Part shown: piece after piece, positions 42,759 to 50,846 of the stretch
Position numbering within the stretch: the first letter of the stretch is position 1
Layout: every line of letters starts with the position of its first letter
Source of the DNA: Aureimonas fodinaquatilis
GTDB taxonomy: Bacteria > Pseudomonadota > Alphaproteobacteria > Rhizobiales > Rhizobiaceae
Assembly (NCBI RefSeq): GCF_008369445.1
Contig: NZ_VTWH01000002.1
Span: forward strand, 806,001 to 870,000
Length of the DNA: 64,000 nucleotides
Direction of reading: 5' to 3'
Position numbers and translations under genes: made by a program
The notes under the pieces: generated by a model
Databases searched by the model: none
The model's input: the letters and a program-made list of their open reading frames with translations, nothing else
Told to the model about the DNA's origin: nothing

Positions 42759-43190
42759 TCAGCCGTTCGGGATCATTTCGTTCCAGTCGCCGCAAACGAG
42801 CACCCACACTCGCACAGCAGCGTTCCGGCCTTTGGAATTATCCGGACCGGTCTTGATGTATGCCTGTGGGGTAGACCCGCCTTCGCCGCTGGACTTGTCT
42901 TTAAAGTCGAACGGGAAGCCCCGGCCACCGGCCAGAGCGCGTTGACGCTTTTCCTTCTGCAGCAGCATGCGGTGCGTTGGACTGGTGTGCATAAGACGAA
43001 GGGTGATCGTGGCTGCACGGCTCATGTTCTGACTGAACAGGAACGATGCATCAGCGCCGACAACTTCCGTGCCTATGTCATCACGGCGGGTTACGACGAG
43101 GGCGTCATCACCCTCCCAGAAACCCGAAACTGGCTGACCATCGAGTGTGGCTGCAACGGCCCCAAAGCCGTAGCTTGATACCTGCGGCAT
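42759..43190 (-). CDS. Phage tail tube-type protein, DUF3277-like
   Basis: A protein of 143 residues. Residues such as YGFGAVAATLDGQPVSGFWEGDDALVVTRRDD and SQNMSRAATITLRLMHTSPTHRMLLQ are typical of DUF3277, which pairs with DUF3383 sheath and acts as the inner tube of contractile tails. It follows the sheath gene by 11 bp. The tube is made of stacked hexamers. Confidence 0.85.
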   Translation of the reverse strand: MPQVSSYGFGAVAATLDGQPVSGFWEGDDALVVTRRDDIGTEVVGADASFLFSQNMSRAATITLRLMHTSPTHRMLLQKEKRQRALAGGRGFPFDFKDKSSGEGGSTPQAYIKTGPDNSKGRNAAVRVWVLVCGDWNEMIPNG

Positions 43191-43200
43191 ATGGGCCTCC

Positions 43201-44358
43201 TTAGAAGTTCATCGTGTAGTTAATGGTGGAGTAGTGCACCGCGCCGCGATAGCGGAACGTTACCGGAATATTCGGCGCAACACGGGCAACACGCTGGCTG
43301 GCTGGCACATCGAAAGCACTTGGCACATCGACCGTGTAGTTCGGCGCATATTCACCAGTTTCCGGATCCAGATCGATTGCAATTAGACCTGCCCGGTCTG
43401 CCAGCCCCATTACAATGCGCGGTGCACTGGCCAAAAGCTCCATACCGCCATCATCGAAAGGAACGGCATTATTATTGAGGTAGATGCCGAGCACTTCCTC
43501 TTCAGTCCGAGCGATGATCCAGTCTGTGACATGGATTTCGTCGATGAAGACGTTGGCGGTGAGGGTCGAACCTTCAACCACGAATATCTTGTCGCCGATG
43601 TCGATCTGCACATTAGCCATGTGTCCGGCTGGCCCAGACTGACCAAGCTGAGGCACGAAGCCGGAGATCGCCTGGATTGCAGATGATGGCAGATTGACCG
43701 GCGGCACTCCCCGAAGCCGCTTATATTTGCCTGTGTAGTTCGACTGGCTGTTGTCGAAGTTGAATGTGCCAAGCAAGGCTGCCAGAGCAAAGGCCCCATA
43801 AATATCTTCATCGGTGTGATAGAAGACCGCCGTGCGCTCCACAGTGCCTTTGTGGCGAGCCGCGACGTTGGTGGTGTTCGATGGGTTCTGCAACAGCGGA
43901 TCGTTGCTGTCGATGATCGCCATCTTCCTGCGGCTTTCGGTCCAGGAAATCAGACCGTCAATCGCCGGAACATCACGAAGGCCCTTATCGATAGTGAGCC
44001 AGTACCAGCCGTTGTCAGCATCTTCGATGAGGTTGAGCTGCGCTGTAAGAGCTGCAGCATCAAATGTTTCAGCAGGAGCCACCGGCGTGGGGCTGTAATA
44101 TCCAACCTTGATCTGGATCGGACGCGGGTTCTGGGCGAAGGCAAAGGTTGCGGCCTGATAGAACTCGTCCGTGGTATCCCAATCTGCCGCGACTTCATCA
44201 ATCGAGCCATAGACCTTTGTGCGATGGGTGGCATCGACTTTGCCAGTCTTGGCTACCCGGGTCAGGAACAATGGCACCCCGAACCCTCGGCGGCTGGGGA
44301 ATGCGTCGGTCCGCGTGAGGGTCACGTTGACGACGCGCGAGTACGGGATCTTCGCCAT
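43201..44358 (-). CDS. Phage contractile tail sheath protein, DUF3383-like
   Basis: A protein of 385 residues. MAKIPYSRVVNVTLTRTDAFPSRRGFGVPLFL, then VYGSIDEVAADWDTTDEFYQAATFAFAQNP and a C-terminal VARVAPNIPVTFRYRGAVHYSTINYTMNF are the pattern of DUF3383 sheath proteins. The short chain suggests a minimal sheath without large outer domains. It establishes the phage as a myovirus type. Directly upstream of the tube gene in the same operon. Confidence 0.88.
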   Translation of the reverse strand: MAKIPYSRVVNVTLTRTDAFPSRRGFGVPLFLTRVAKTGKVDATHRTKVYGSIDEVAADWDTTDEFYQAATFAFAQNPRPIQIKVGYYSPTPVAPAETFDAAALTAQLNLIEDADNGWYWLTIDKGLRDVPAIDGLISWTESRRKMAIIDSNDPLLQNPSNTTNVAARHKGTVERTAVFYHTDEDIYGAFALAALLGTFNFDNSQSNYTGKYKRLRGVPPVNLPSSAIQAISGFVPQLGQSGPAGHMANVQIDIGDKIFVVEGSTLTANVFIDEIHVTDWIIARTEEEVLGIYLNNNAVPFDDGGMELLASAPRIVMGLADRAGLIAIDLDPETGEYAPNYTVDVPSAFDVPASQRVARVAPNIPVTFRYRGAVHYSTINYTMNF

Positions 44359-44410
44359 GAGCGAGCTGTCCTCTCACGTTGTGCCCTCGGCGGGCGTTCT
44401 GGTTGGAAAT

Positions 44411-44890
44411 TCAGGCGCGATCTACGCTGAAGCTGTATTCTTCGATCGTATCGATCGGCAGGGCATCACGATGGATGCCTCGGATCTCGATATCCATCTG
44501 AGCCCTCGTTTGCCATTCTTCATTGAGAAGCTCTGTGGCATCGCGGATTTGGCTTGTTTCATGCACGATAAGCGGGCGTATGGGCGCGGTCGCTGTCTCG
44601 ATCTTTTCGGCCGTCTTCACCCTGCGAAGGATGGTGGCTGCTTCCGGGCCGTAAACGTTGATGGAAAAGCGCCAGTACCAGTCGCGCACCGGCGCCTGAT
44701 AGGCCTGATCATCAATCTGTCGAAACTCATCGACAATCGCATGAGGATGAAGCGCATCGCTCATGGTCAGATTTAGAACCCCATATGGTTCTGCCGGCTC
44801 CGTCCCGCCTTGGTAGGTATGGATGACGGTGACACCCATGATTGAAAATAGCCACCGCTGGAGAGCATCGCGGACTTCTTTTTCCGTCAT
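44411..44890 (-). CDS. Phage neck / tail terminator protein
   Basis: A protein of 159 residues with YGVLNLTMSDALHP...FRQIDDQAYQAPVRDWYWRFSINVYGPEAATILRRVK, typical of the LIC_12616-like neck terminator proteins encoded just before sheath genes. It should cap the tail and join it to the head. Overlaps the preceding connector gene by 4 bp (44887-44890). Confidence 0.72.
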   Translation of the reverse strand: MTEKEVRDALQRWLFSIMGVTVIHTYQGGTEPAEPYGVLNLTMSDALHPHAIVDEFRQIDDQAYQAPVRDWYWRFSINVYGPEAATILRRVKTAEKIETATAPIRPLIVHETSQIRDATELLNEEWQTRAQMDIEIRGIHRDALPIDTIEEYSFSVDRA

Positions 44891-45228
44891 GCGGATGCCC
44901 TCAGCTCACCAAGTATCGCCTTGGTGTAGCCGCCCAATGCTTGCCAGTCATCGACTGACAAAACCTTGTAGCGGCGAACTCCATCAACAATCTCATCGTC
45001 GGATTGCAGCCCTGCCTCTGTGAAAATCTTGGCCTTTGCCTCGTTTCGCAACCCTTCAGGCAGATTGCGAAACTCATCGCCGGACAGCGGCTGCAGAGAG
45101 CCGATGATTTCTTCTCTGACTTCGGGACCGTCCACAAAGTAACCGTCAACATATCCGCCGCCGAAACGGCGTATGTGAACCAGCATAGTGCCTGTGCGCA
45201 GGTTTATGGATCGCCGAACATTAAGCAT
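44887..45228 (-). CDS. Phage head-tail connector protein
   Basis: A protein of 113 residues, beginning MLNVRRSINLRTGTMLVHIRRFGGGYVDGYFV. No sharply recognisable motif, but size and place between a gp10-like protein and the neck terminator fit a stopper or connector component. It overlaps both neighbours by a few bases. Confidence 0.6.
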   Translation of the reverse strand: MLNVRRSINLRTGTMLVHIRRFGGGYVDGYFVDGPEVREEIIGSLQPLSGDEFRNLPEGLRNEAKAKIFTEAGLQSDDEIVDGVRRYKVLSVDDWQALGGYTKAILGELRASA

Positions 45229-45685
45229 TGTCGACCTTCCACGTGACTCCCTGACGCATGGCGCCCGTGTCTATAAGCGGATTGCTGGAGCCCTTGAGCT
45301 TGACCGTGACTGGGCTGTTCGGCGGACTGGATAGCGAAGTGATCTCGGACTGAATATCGCCTTGGGCCATGCCGCCAAGCCGCGCCAATATGGCATGCAG
45401 GCTGGTGCCGCCATGCAGCAGTTCATATGCAGCGTGACGCATAGCCTCGCGATATCGGTTCTGGTTGGCGCGCATAGCATTACGCAGAAACGGTCGTTCC
45501 GGAATCGGCCCGCCCCACCCGCCACCGCGTGTGCCAAACTCATTCCAGATCGCTTTTTGAATGGTGTCATTTCCTGCCTCCCCGGCAGGAAATCCAACCT
45601 TTACATGCGACCCACGAAACGAATGTGCAAACACCCGGTGCAAGATATTGTGGTGCTCTCGCCGCTCAACTTGAACATTGAACAC
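45221..45685 (-). CDS. Phage virion morphogenesis protein (gp10-like)
   Basis: A protein of 154 residues. The pattern HVKVGFPAGEAGNDTIQKAIWNEFGTRGGGWGGPIPERPFLRNAMRANQNRY, with PERPFLR, is shared by HK97 gp10-like tail completion proteins. It joins head and tail at a late step. Confidence 0.78.
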   Translation of the reverse strand: MFNVQVERREHHNILHRVFAHSFRGSHVKVGFPAGEAGNDTIQKAIWNEFGTRGGGWGGPIPERPFLRNAMRANQNRYREAMRHAAYELLHGGTSLHAILARLGGMAQGDIQSEITSLSSPPNSPVTVKLKGSSNPLIDTGAMRQGVTWKVDNA

Positions 45686-45686
45686 G

Positions 45687-46097
45687 TCACACCACCAATG
45701 GCCCGGCGAAGTTTGCTCGCATCAGCAGCAGAAACCGCCGCCCATAAACAGTGCTGGAATAGCCCCATGGATCGTATAGGTCAGAACCAGAGCTACCGGC
45801 ACCAGCGCCGCCGTAAGTCGTCTCGACCTCGCCGACCTTCTCTCTGGTGATTGGGCCAGCATATTCGCCACCCACAGCGCCGGGATTGCCCGGCAACATG
45901 CCTTCAACCGTCAACAGGTGAGCAGTGAGGAGCATGATCGCCGGCTGATAATCGCGTTCGACCCACCGAGTATGATCCGGCTGGCCTATCACCCCGACCG
46001 CTTCTTCCATCACGGCATCGATCTGATCCTGACAGACAGTCGCAAATCGTGGATAGCGCGTGAGGAATTGCTCATAGGTCGGGATGATATAAGGCAT
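45687..46097 (-). CDS. Phage head-tail adaptor, DUF4054-like
   Basis: A protein of 136 residues: PTYEQFLTRYPRFATVCQDQIDAVMEEA...QPAIMLLTAHLLTVEGM...GPITREKVGEVETTYGGAG...DPWGYSSTVYGRRFLLLMR. This matches DUF4054, the adaptor that binds under the portal in phages with DUF2213, DUF2184 and DUF3383 proteins. Confidence 0.85.
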   Translation of the reverse strand: MPYIIPTYEQFLTRYPRFATVCQDQIDAVMEEAVGVIGQPDHTRWVERDYQPAIMLLTAHLLTVEGMLPGNPGAVGGEYAGPITREKVGEVETTYGGAGAGSSGSDLYDPWGYSSTVYGRRFLLLMRANFAGPLVV

Positions 46098-46100
46098 AGA

Positions 46101-46310
46101 TCAAGAGCCTTTCCGAGGCCGTTCAATCTTGGTTTCAGGAGTGAACCGTTCGACCTCGACTTCCACAGCCTTGGCAGCAAGCCAGCCTTTGATGGTCGGG
46201 TGAGACTTCAACGTGTCCCAGTTCTTGACCTTCACAGCGCGACCGGCGGGAATGATCCCACCGGTTGGAAGCGCCAAAGGTCGATCGGTGCCGTTTTTGA
46301 CGTTTGCCAT
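46101..46310 (-). CDS. Small phage protein, domain shared with its neighbour
   Basis: A protein of 69 residues, MANVKNGTDRPLALPTGGII..., with an SH3-like look. Its LPTGGIIPAGRAVKV and the following KSHPTIKGWLAAKAVEVE parallel LPTGQVIPGRGSIVV and KDHPVVAAQVKAGAIIVD of the next gene upstream (46314-46862), so the two share a domain, probably by duplication. Such short beta domains occur next to capsid genes. Role unknown. Confidence 0.65.
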   Translation of the reverse strand: MANVKNGTDRPLALPTGGIIPAGRAVKVKNWDTLKSHPTIKGWLAAKAVEVEVERFTPETKIERPRKGS

Positions 46311-46313
46311 GGG

Positions 46314-46862
46314 TCAGGCCTCCGCCTTGTTCGCCTGAACAAAGGCCTTCTTATCCGCGTCAGACAGTTTTTCGAAGCGTTCGACGGCATCCTTGCGGAG
46401 GCCCTTGGTGACTTCCTTGCCGTCAAACGTGATGGAGAACCAGCCCGGTCCTCTCTCGGCAATGGCGTAGCCGCATCCAGCCTGGTTGGCCGGTGCTTTC
46501 GGACCGTCTTGCTCAGATTGGCCGACAGCAAGCCGCGCTTCGAGATCGCCGACCTTAGATTTCTCGGCCTGCAACTCGGTTGTCAACGCGGCGAATGAGG
46601 CGTCAAAACGCTTCCGCATCTCAGCCATTTCCGGCGTGTCGCCGTTCTCATCCCTAACGTCCGATGCTTCAGGCTGCTTCCTGCCCTTGCCGTCGACGAT
46701 GATGGCGCCGGCCTTCACCTGAGCCGCGACCACAGGATGATCCTTGGACGCCTCCCAGATTTCCGGCTCTACGACGATGGAACCGCGCCCTGGGATGACC
46801 TGCCCCGTCGGAAGGCCGAAGCCTCCCGGCAGCAGGTTTTCGAGAGTGACCTGTTTGGACAT
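46314..46862 (-). CDS. Phage protein with N-terminal SH3-like domain and charged helical part
   Basis: A protein of 182 residues. Residues about 10-60 parallel the small protein just downstream. Residues about 70-120 form a charged coiled coil (EMAEMRKRFDASFAALTTELQAEKSKVGDLEARL). The C-terminal 60 residues (GYAIAERGPGWFSITFDGKEVTKGLRKDAVERFEKLSDADKKAFVQAN) look like a small host-type fold for chromatin-like or head proteins. Located directly after the capsid gene; a head decoration or completion role is possible but unproven. Confidence 0.6.
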   Translation of the reverse strand: MSKQVTLENLLPGGFGLPTGQVIPGRGSIVVEPEIWEASKDHPVVAAQVKAGAIIVDGKGRKQPEASDVRDENGDTPEMAEMRKRFDASFAALTTELQAEKSKVGDLEARLAVGQSEQDGPKAPANQAGCGYAIAERGPGWFSITFDGKEVTKGLRKDAVERFEKLSDADKKAFVQANKAEA

Positions 46863-46872
46863 ATTGCCCTCC

Positions 46873-47811
46873 TCAAATGCCGTCGAGATAGCGAGCGGCG
46901 CCCGGACGGCGTACTTCCACGCCGCCGGTGCGGAAGATGCCCGGAACCTCGAATTTCAGGAGACGCTGCTCTGCCTGAAGCCAGCGTAGCGGCATGGGGA
47001 CGTGCATCTTCACGACGTCAGGCGTGCGACGGTACGCCATCATACGCTGAGTGCCGCCAGCGCCAGCCGTTTCCAGCCCGAACACTGCTCGGATGGTCAG
47101 CGGGCGACCGGTGCGCGCCGTGTAGACGTTGGCTCGCAGGATGTAATCCAAGAGGTTCGTCTCGGATGTTGGGTCGAGGCGACGGCCGATCAGGTAATTA
47201 TAGCGATCCTGACTGATCAGGACCGTGTCAGCCGTCTCGATGCCGTTCGATTCAGTGAAGATCACACCGAGAACACGGTTGAAATCGGCAACGACCTCAT
47301 CCGGAGTCTTGGTCGGCCACGTCGCGGTGCCGGCAGCACCGTTCGCCGCGGTGAGCGCCGTAATGCTCGTTGTGTTAATCAGACCCGCCATTCCGAGCTT
47401 TGGACGACCAACGAACGCGAGGTTATCGATGAACTGCTCATACTTGCGGCGGGCAGCATCGGCGCGCTCGTCCTTCAGGCGAATACCGTATGCCTGTGCA
47501 TGGGCGAGTTCCTGAAGGTTGTAGCGATAACCGATGCCGACCATGACGACACGGCTTGAGCCCTTGTCGAGCTTGAAATCGACAAAGTTGATATCGTCGC
47601 CGTCCGGCGCGAACTCACGAGCCTCGCCGACGTCATCCCCCATGGAGAAAAAGTCGATGGCCGTGGTCCACTCTGGCGCCGAGTTGTCGACCGGCACCAG
47701 TTCGCGGTACTGAAAATCCGGGTAAGCGCGGGCGTAAATGCCCGGCTCAATGTAGTTCTGCGCAGTGCGCAGGAAGTTAAGCGCCAGTGCGGGCGCGTCA
47801 TTGACGAACAT
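46873..47811 (-). CDS. Major capsid protein, DUF2184-like
   Basis: A protein of 312 residues. FLRTAQNYIEPGIYARAYPDFQYRELVPVDNSAPEWTTAIDFFSMGDDVGEA and a C-terminal MAYRRTPDVVKMHVPMPLRWLQAEQRLLKFEVPGIFRTGGVEVRRPGAARYLDGI fit DUF2184 capsid proteins, which have the HK97 fold. No long N-terminal delta domain is present; scaffolding is provided by the separate protease/scaffold gene upstream. Confidence 0.88.
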   Translation of the reverse strand: MFVNDAPALALNFLRTAQNYIEPGIYARAYPDFQYRELVPVDNSAPEWTTAIDFFSMGDDVGEAREFAPDGDDINFVDFKLDKGSSRVVMVGIGYRYNLQELAHAQAYGIRLKDERADAARRKYEQFIDNLAFVGRPKLGMAGLINTTSITALTAANGAAGTATWPTKTPDEVVADFNRVLGVIFTESNGIETADTVLISQDRYNYLIGRRLDPTSETNLLDYILRANVYTARTGRPLTIRAVFGLETAGAGGTQRMMAYRRTPDVVKMHVPMPLRWLQAEQRLLKFEVPGIFRTGGVEVRRPGAARYLDGI

Positions 47812-47823
47812 GATGATGTTCCC

Positions 47824-48288
47824 TTACTTGGTCACGCCGAGGCGGAGCTTAGCGAGCTGATTTGCGCCGGACGTAACCGTGGCCCACTCAGCGCCGACAA
47901 GGAGCTGGTTGGCGTCGGAGTTCGACACGTTGGTGAAGGTTCCGGTCGGCGTCATGTAGACGTCGTCACCCTGAGCGACTGCGACGAGCGCCGTGACCCA
48001 GATGGTGCCATTCTTCATCACGCTGATCTGGTCAAACGGCTTGTAGGCCTCGCCCTGCTCATGCGGGATAGTCCGGTCGACGACAGCAACGCCAGCGAAT
48101 TTGCCAATGGCAGTCGGCAGCGCAACGGTGTCTTCAACAGTGCCGAACAGCACACCCCGGCCAAAGGGGATATTCGCCGAAGCCTGCGCCACGACCATCG
48201 AGATGATGTGGTGCGGTTCGGTCGTTGCGATCATGCCGGGATAACCCTTAGGCGTGTCGCGGCTGTAAGAGACAGGCGGGATGGCCAT
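47824..48288 (-). CDS. Phage head decoration / structural cement protein
   Basis: A protein of 154 residues: VSYSRDTPKGYPGMIATTEPHHIIS...PFGRGVLFGT...FAGVAVVDRTIPHEQGEAYKPFDQISVMKNGTIWVTALVAVAQGDDVYMTPTGTFTNVS. This is the common cement-protein pattern (DUF2190-like beta barrel) encoded between scaffold and capsid genes. It should cap threefold axes of the capsid. Confidence 0.78.
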   Translation of the reverse strand: MAIPPVSYSRDTPKGYPGMIATTEPHHIISMVVAQASANIPFGRGVLFGTVEDTVALPTAIGKFAGVAVVDRTIPHEQGEAYKPFDQISVMKNGTIWVTALVAVAQGDDVYMTPTGTFTNVSNSDANQLLVGAEWATVTSGANQLAKLRLGVTK

Positions 48289-49418
48289 TATGCAGACTCC
48301 TTCTTGCCCTGCCAGGCGTTGCGATCACGCTCCAGCATCTGTGCATATGCGTCGTTGACAGTGAGGCTGTCGGTGGTCTTCACGCCGCCGCGCAGGGCAT
48401 CACGCATGCCGTCTGCTGGCTCGACTTCCCGTAGAAGATCGAAAGCAGCGTCGATGTAAGCCTCGGACTTGTCCTTGATCGCGTCTTCGCCACGTACTGC
48501 AACTACGGCAGCGCGACGAATTGCGGCGTCGGAGAGTCCCTTGATCTCAATGTTGGGAGCGACCTTCTTGGCGGCATCGATGAGGTCAGCCCGCCCCTGT
48601 ACGAGCGCGTCGAGGGCGCTGGCGTCAACGATCTTAGCCTTGGCATCATCGCGCTCAGCGTGCGCCTTCGCGAGTTCGGCATCCTTGCTGGCGAGTGCCG
48701 CAGCATGATTGATTTCCGCATCCAACAGCTTGGCCTCGATAGCCTGCTTGTCATTCTGGAGCTTGTCGATGGCAGCAGCGCCCGCGTCGGTCGTCTCGAC
48801 CTGGAGCCCGTCGACCATCACCTTACGTAGATCGGCCATACGGCCCTCCTTTGGTGCATTGTCAAAAATCGGGGCAATGCCCCATGCAACCGCACCGTCT
48901 CCGATGCGGCATTCCATTCCCGCCCGCCCGCGATGGACAATGGCGAGGTGGTTGGCTCGAATGTTTCTTTGAACCGCGTCATAGGCCTCACCTGAGGGCG
49001 TGGTGCCGCTTTCAAAGGCCAAGTCGCAGGTGTACCCGGCAGATAGCTCACGCTTGCCGCCTTTGACTTTGAGAACTGCGCCGGCATCTTTGACTATAAG
49101 TGGGATACGCATTCGGTGACCGTCGCGAAGGACTTCGCCACCAGTCTCACCGACCGCCAAATCTTTCCAGTTTTCAGACGTGACGGCCACACTCGGGTGA
49201 TCATCCGTGACCGGAATGTGCGAGAAGGAGGCAAGGCTGCGGTCTGAGAAGACTTCGGCTTCCGGGCGATACACCCGCACCCTATCAAGCTCAGGCTTCC
49301 CGACCTCAGCACCAGTGTAAATCTGGATGCCGGTACGCACGGCACGAGCTTCAGCCACGAGGTAGCCGTCACCGGTCAGCCGGACGCCATCGATCGGCGC
49401 CGCATCGATAAAATTCAT
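48288..49418 (-). CDS. DUF2213 prohead protease fused to scaffold-like coiled coil
   Basis: A protein of 376 residues from the ATG at 49418. The first 190 residues (VRLTGDGYLVAEARAVRTGIQIYTGAEVGKP...SFSHIPVTDDHPSVAVTSENW...GGKRELSAGYTCDLAFESG) are a DUF2213 protease domain, a relative of herpesvirus-type assemblins; His in TDDHPS and Ser in LSAGY are candidate catalytic residues. The C-terminal half is a charged Ala-rich coiled coil, as in scaffolds. TTG at 49460 would give a longer form but overlaps a divergent gene. One base overlaps the cement gene. Confidence 0.82.
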   Translation of the reverse strand: MNFIDAAPIDGVRLTGDGYLVAEARAVRTGIQIYTGAEVGKPELDRVRVYRPEAEVFSDRSLASFSHIPVTDDHPSVAVTSENWKDLAVGETGGEVLRDGHRMRIPLIVKDAGAVLKVKGGKRELSAGYTCDLAFESGTTPSGEAYDAVQRNIRANHLAIVHRGRAGMECRIGDGAVAWGIAPIFDNAPKEGRMADLRKVMVDGLQVETTDAGAAAIDKLQNDKQAIEAKLLDAEINHAAALASKDAELAKAHAERDDAKAKIVDASALDALVQGRADLIDAAKKVAPNIEIKGLSDAAIRRAAVVAVRGEDAIKDKSEAYIDAAFDLLREVEPADGMRDALRGGVKTTDSLTVNDAYAQMLERDRNAWQGKKESA

Positions 49419-49453
49419 GGCCGAAGCCCTCGCTTCTCTGTATGATGAGGCCA

Positions 49454-49708
49454 ATGTCAAACGATCAGCTCGACCGCATTGAAAAGTTGCTGCGCGATAT
49501 CCGCCAGCATCAGTTGGACCTGATGATGCGCGTCATGGCCGTTGAAAGCACATTGAAGCGGCATGAAGACACGGCCACGCAACGGCAGTTGCTGCTTTAC
49601 GAATGGTGCGCGCCGTCCAGCTACAAGCAATCTCTCGAAGCGCTGCACTACGAAGAGATCAATACGCCGGCTGATCTCAGCAACGTTCTGGCCAGATTTA
49701 AATCCTGA
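49454..49708 (+). CDS. Small plus-strand coiled-coil protein inside the prophage
   Basis: A protein of 84 residues starting MSNDQLDRIEKLLRDIRQHQLDLMMRVMAVESTL, a clear amphipathic helix. GAGG precedes the ATG. It is on the opposite strand to the head operon, divergent from the protease gene (36 bp apart) and overlapping the 3' end of the MuF gene by 11 bp. It may be a regulator or moron; no function recognised. Confidence 0.6.
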   Translation: MSNDQLDRIEKLLRDIRQHQLDLMMRVMAVESTLKRHEDTATQRQLLLYEWCAPSSYKQSLEALHYEEINTPADLSNVLARFKS

Positions 49709-50519
49709 TCCCGTTAAAGCGTATGATGCCTTTGGCTATGCATCGGCAGTTGATCGGCTGACCTGGTGGAAGCCCCTGCTCTGCCCCAGTCGGCTCAGCG
49801 TATTTGTATTCCTTGCCTTCAAGCGAGAGATGCAGTGATCTGACCCTCTCATCCTGACTGGTCATCCAAACATATTCTGTGATGCCCGCCTGCTCATGCC
49901 GCTTGCGGTTCAGATCAGACGTAACCTTCGAAATCTGATCCCGCGCAATTGTCTTGGCGCGCCGGTCGCTGATCCCGAATAGGCCAGTCAGATCCTTGCG
50001 AAGTTGAGGTGCTGTTCTTCCCCGCAAGATTGCGTTTGTCACTGCCGTCTGCACGGCGGCGACGGTGTCGTCTGCCAGCCTTCGGATCAGGCCGACATTT
50101 CTGGTTACCGAAGTTTCCAGAAACCACTCCAGATCTTCCTCTCGCACCACTGCAGCAATATCGATGCCCAGTGCAGAGCGCACAGACTGTAACCACTTGC
50201 GGCGATGTCTCCGGGTTTCCGCTCGCAAAATGCGTTCAACCAGCTGCTCAGCGATGTTTGCCAGTCCGCGAGCCACAGCAGCCAGCAGGTCAAATGCGCG
50301 AATGTTCATATCCCGCTGCAACCGATCGCGCGCTGTGGCCAACTCAGTCTCTGCTGCCGGCAGAATGTTTTGCTTCACCTCTGCTGCAATGCCCCGAAGC
50401 ATTGTTCTGAGCTCCCTCAGATACTCCAACTGTGCGCCTTGGCTGTCGGCGATGGGCGGCAGAATGACTGATGACCGGCGACGATCAGAAACGAGCTCGG
50501 CGAGGTTGAAGGTTTGCAT
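49698..50519 (-). CDS. Phage head morphogenesis protein, MuF / SPP1 gp7-like
   Basis: A protein of 273 residues. The C-terminal MuF core is clear: KTIARDQISKVTSDLNRKRHEQAGITEYVWMTSQDERVRSLHLSLEGKEYKY...GLPPGQPINCRCIAKG, with the closing NCRC motif. The N-terminal part is helical. MuF proteins enter the capsid with the portal and may be ejected with DNA. No extra effector domain is fused to it here; the nuclease-like domain is on the portal instead. Confidence 0.9.
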   Translation of the reverse strand: MQTFNLAELVSDRRRSSVILPPIADSQGAQLEYLRELRTMLRGIAAEVKQNILPAAETELATARDRLQRDMNIRAFDLLAAVARGLANIAEQLVERILRAETRRHRRKWLQSVRSALGIDIAAVVREEDLEWFLETSVTRNVGLIRRLADDTVAAVQTAVTNAILRGRTAPQLRKDLTGLFGISDRRAKTIARDQISKVTSDLNRKRHEQAGITEYVWMTSQDERVRSLHLSLEGKEYKYAEPTGAEQGLPPGQPINCRCIAKGIIRFNGIRI

Positions 50520-50570
50520 AAGCCCAAAATTCCGATAGTCATATTTCAACAATTAGAAGAGGAAAGCGAT

Positions 50571-50759
50571 ATGCGTTTGGTCCGACTTGAGACGTCTGGC
50601 GGAGTGGCTTACATAAATCCCGACCACGTTATTGCTGTTGAAAGCCAAGGACGTGCCGGTTCTTTTATAGTCGTTAACGGATATGCTCAGAACCAAACCA
50701 GTTTGCGTTATGGTGTTCAGCTAGAACCCGACCAAGTTGCTGCTATATTGCAAGGTTGA
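50571..50759 (+). CDS. Small plus-strand protein between portal and MuF genes
   Basis: A protein of 62 residues: MRLVRLETSGGVAYINPDHVIAVESQGRAGSFIVVNGYAQNQTSLRYGVQLEPDQVAAILQG. The beta-rich pattern with a final helix resembles small DUF-type proteins that read like an FlbD/LytTR-like fold (INPDHVIAVE). AGAGGAAAGCGAT precedes the ATG. It is on the opposite strand to the head genes, and is possibly a regulator or moron. Confidence 0.6.
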   Translation: MRLVRLETSGGVAYINPDHVIAVESQGRAGSFIVVNGYAQNQTSLRYGVQLEPDQVAAILQG

Positions 50760-50846
50760 AGGTTCGTCCGATACCCGCTATATTCATTGTAAGCCGCGCG
50801 TCGTTTCGGACGTGTCAGCTCAGGCTTCGGCATCGAGCAGCGCGGT

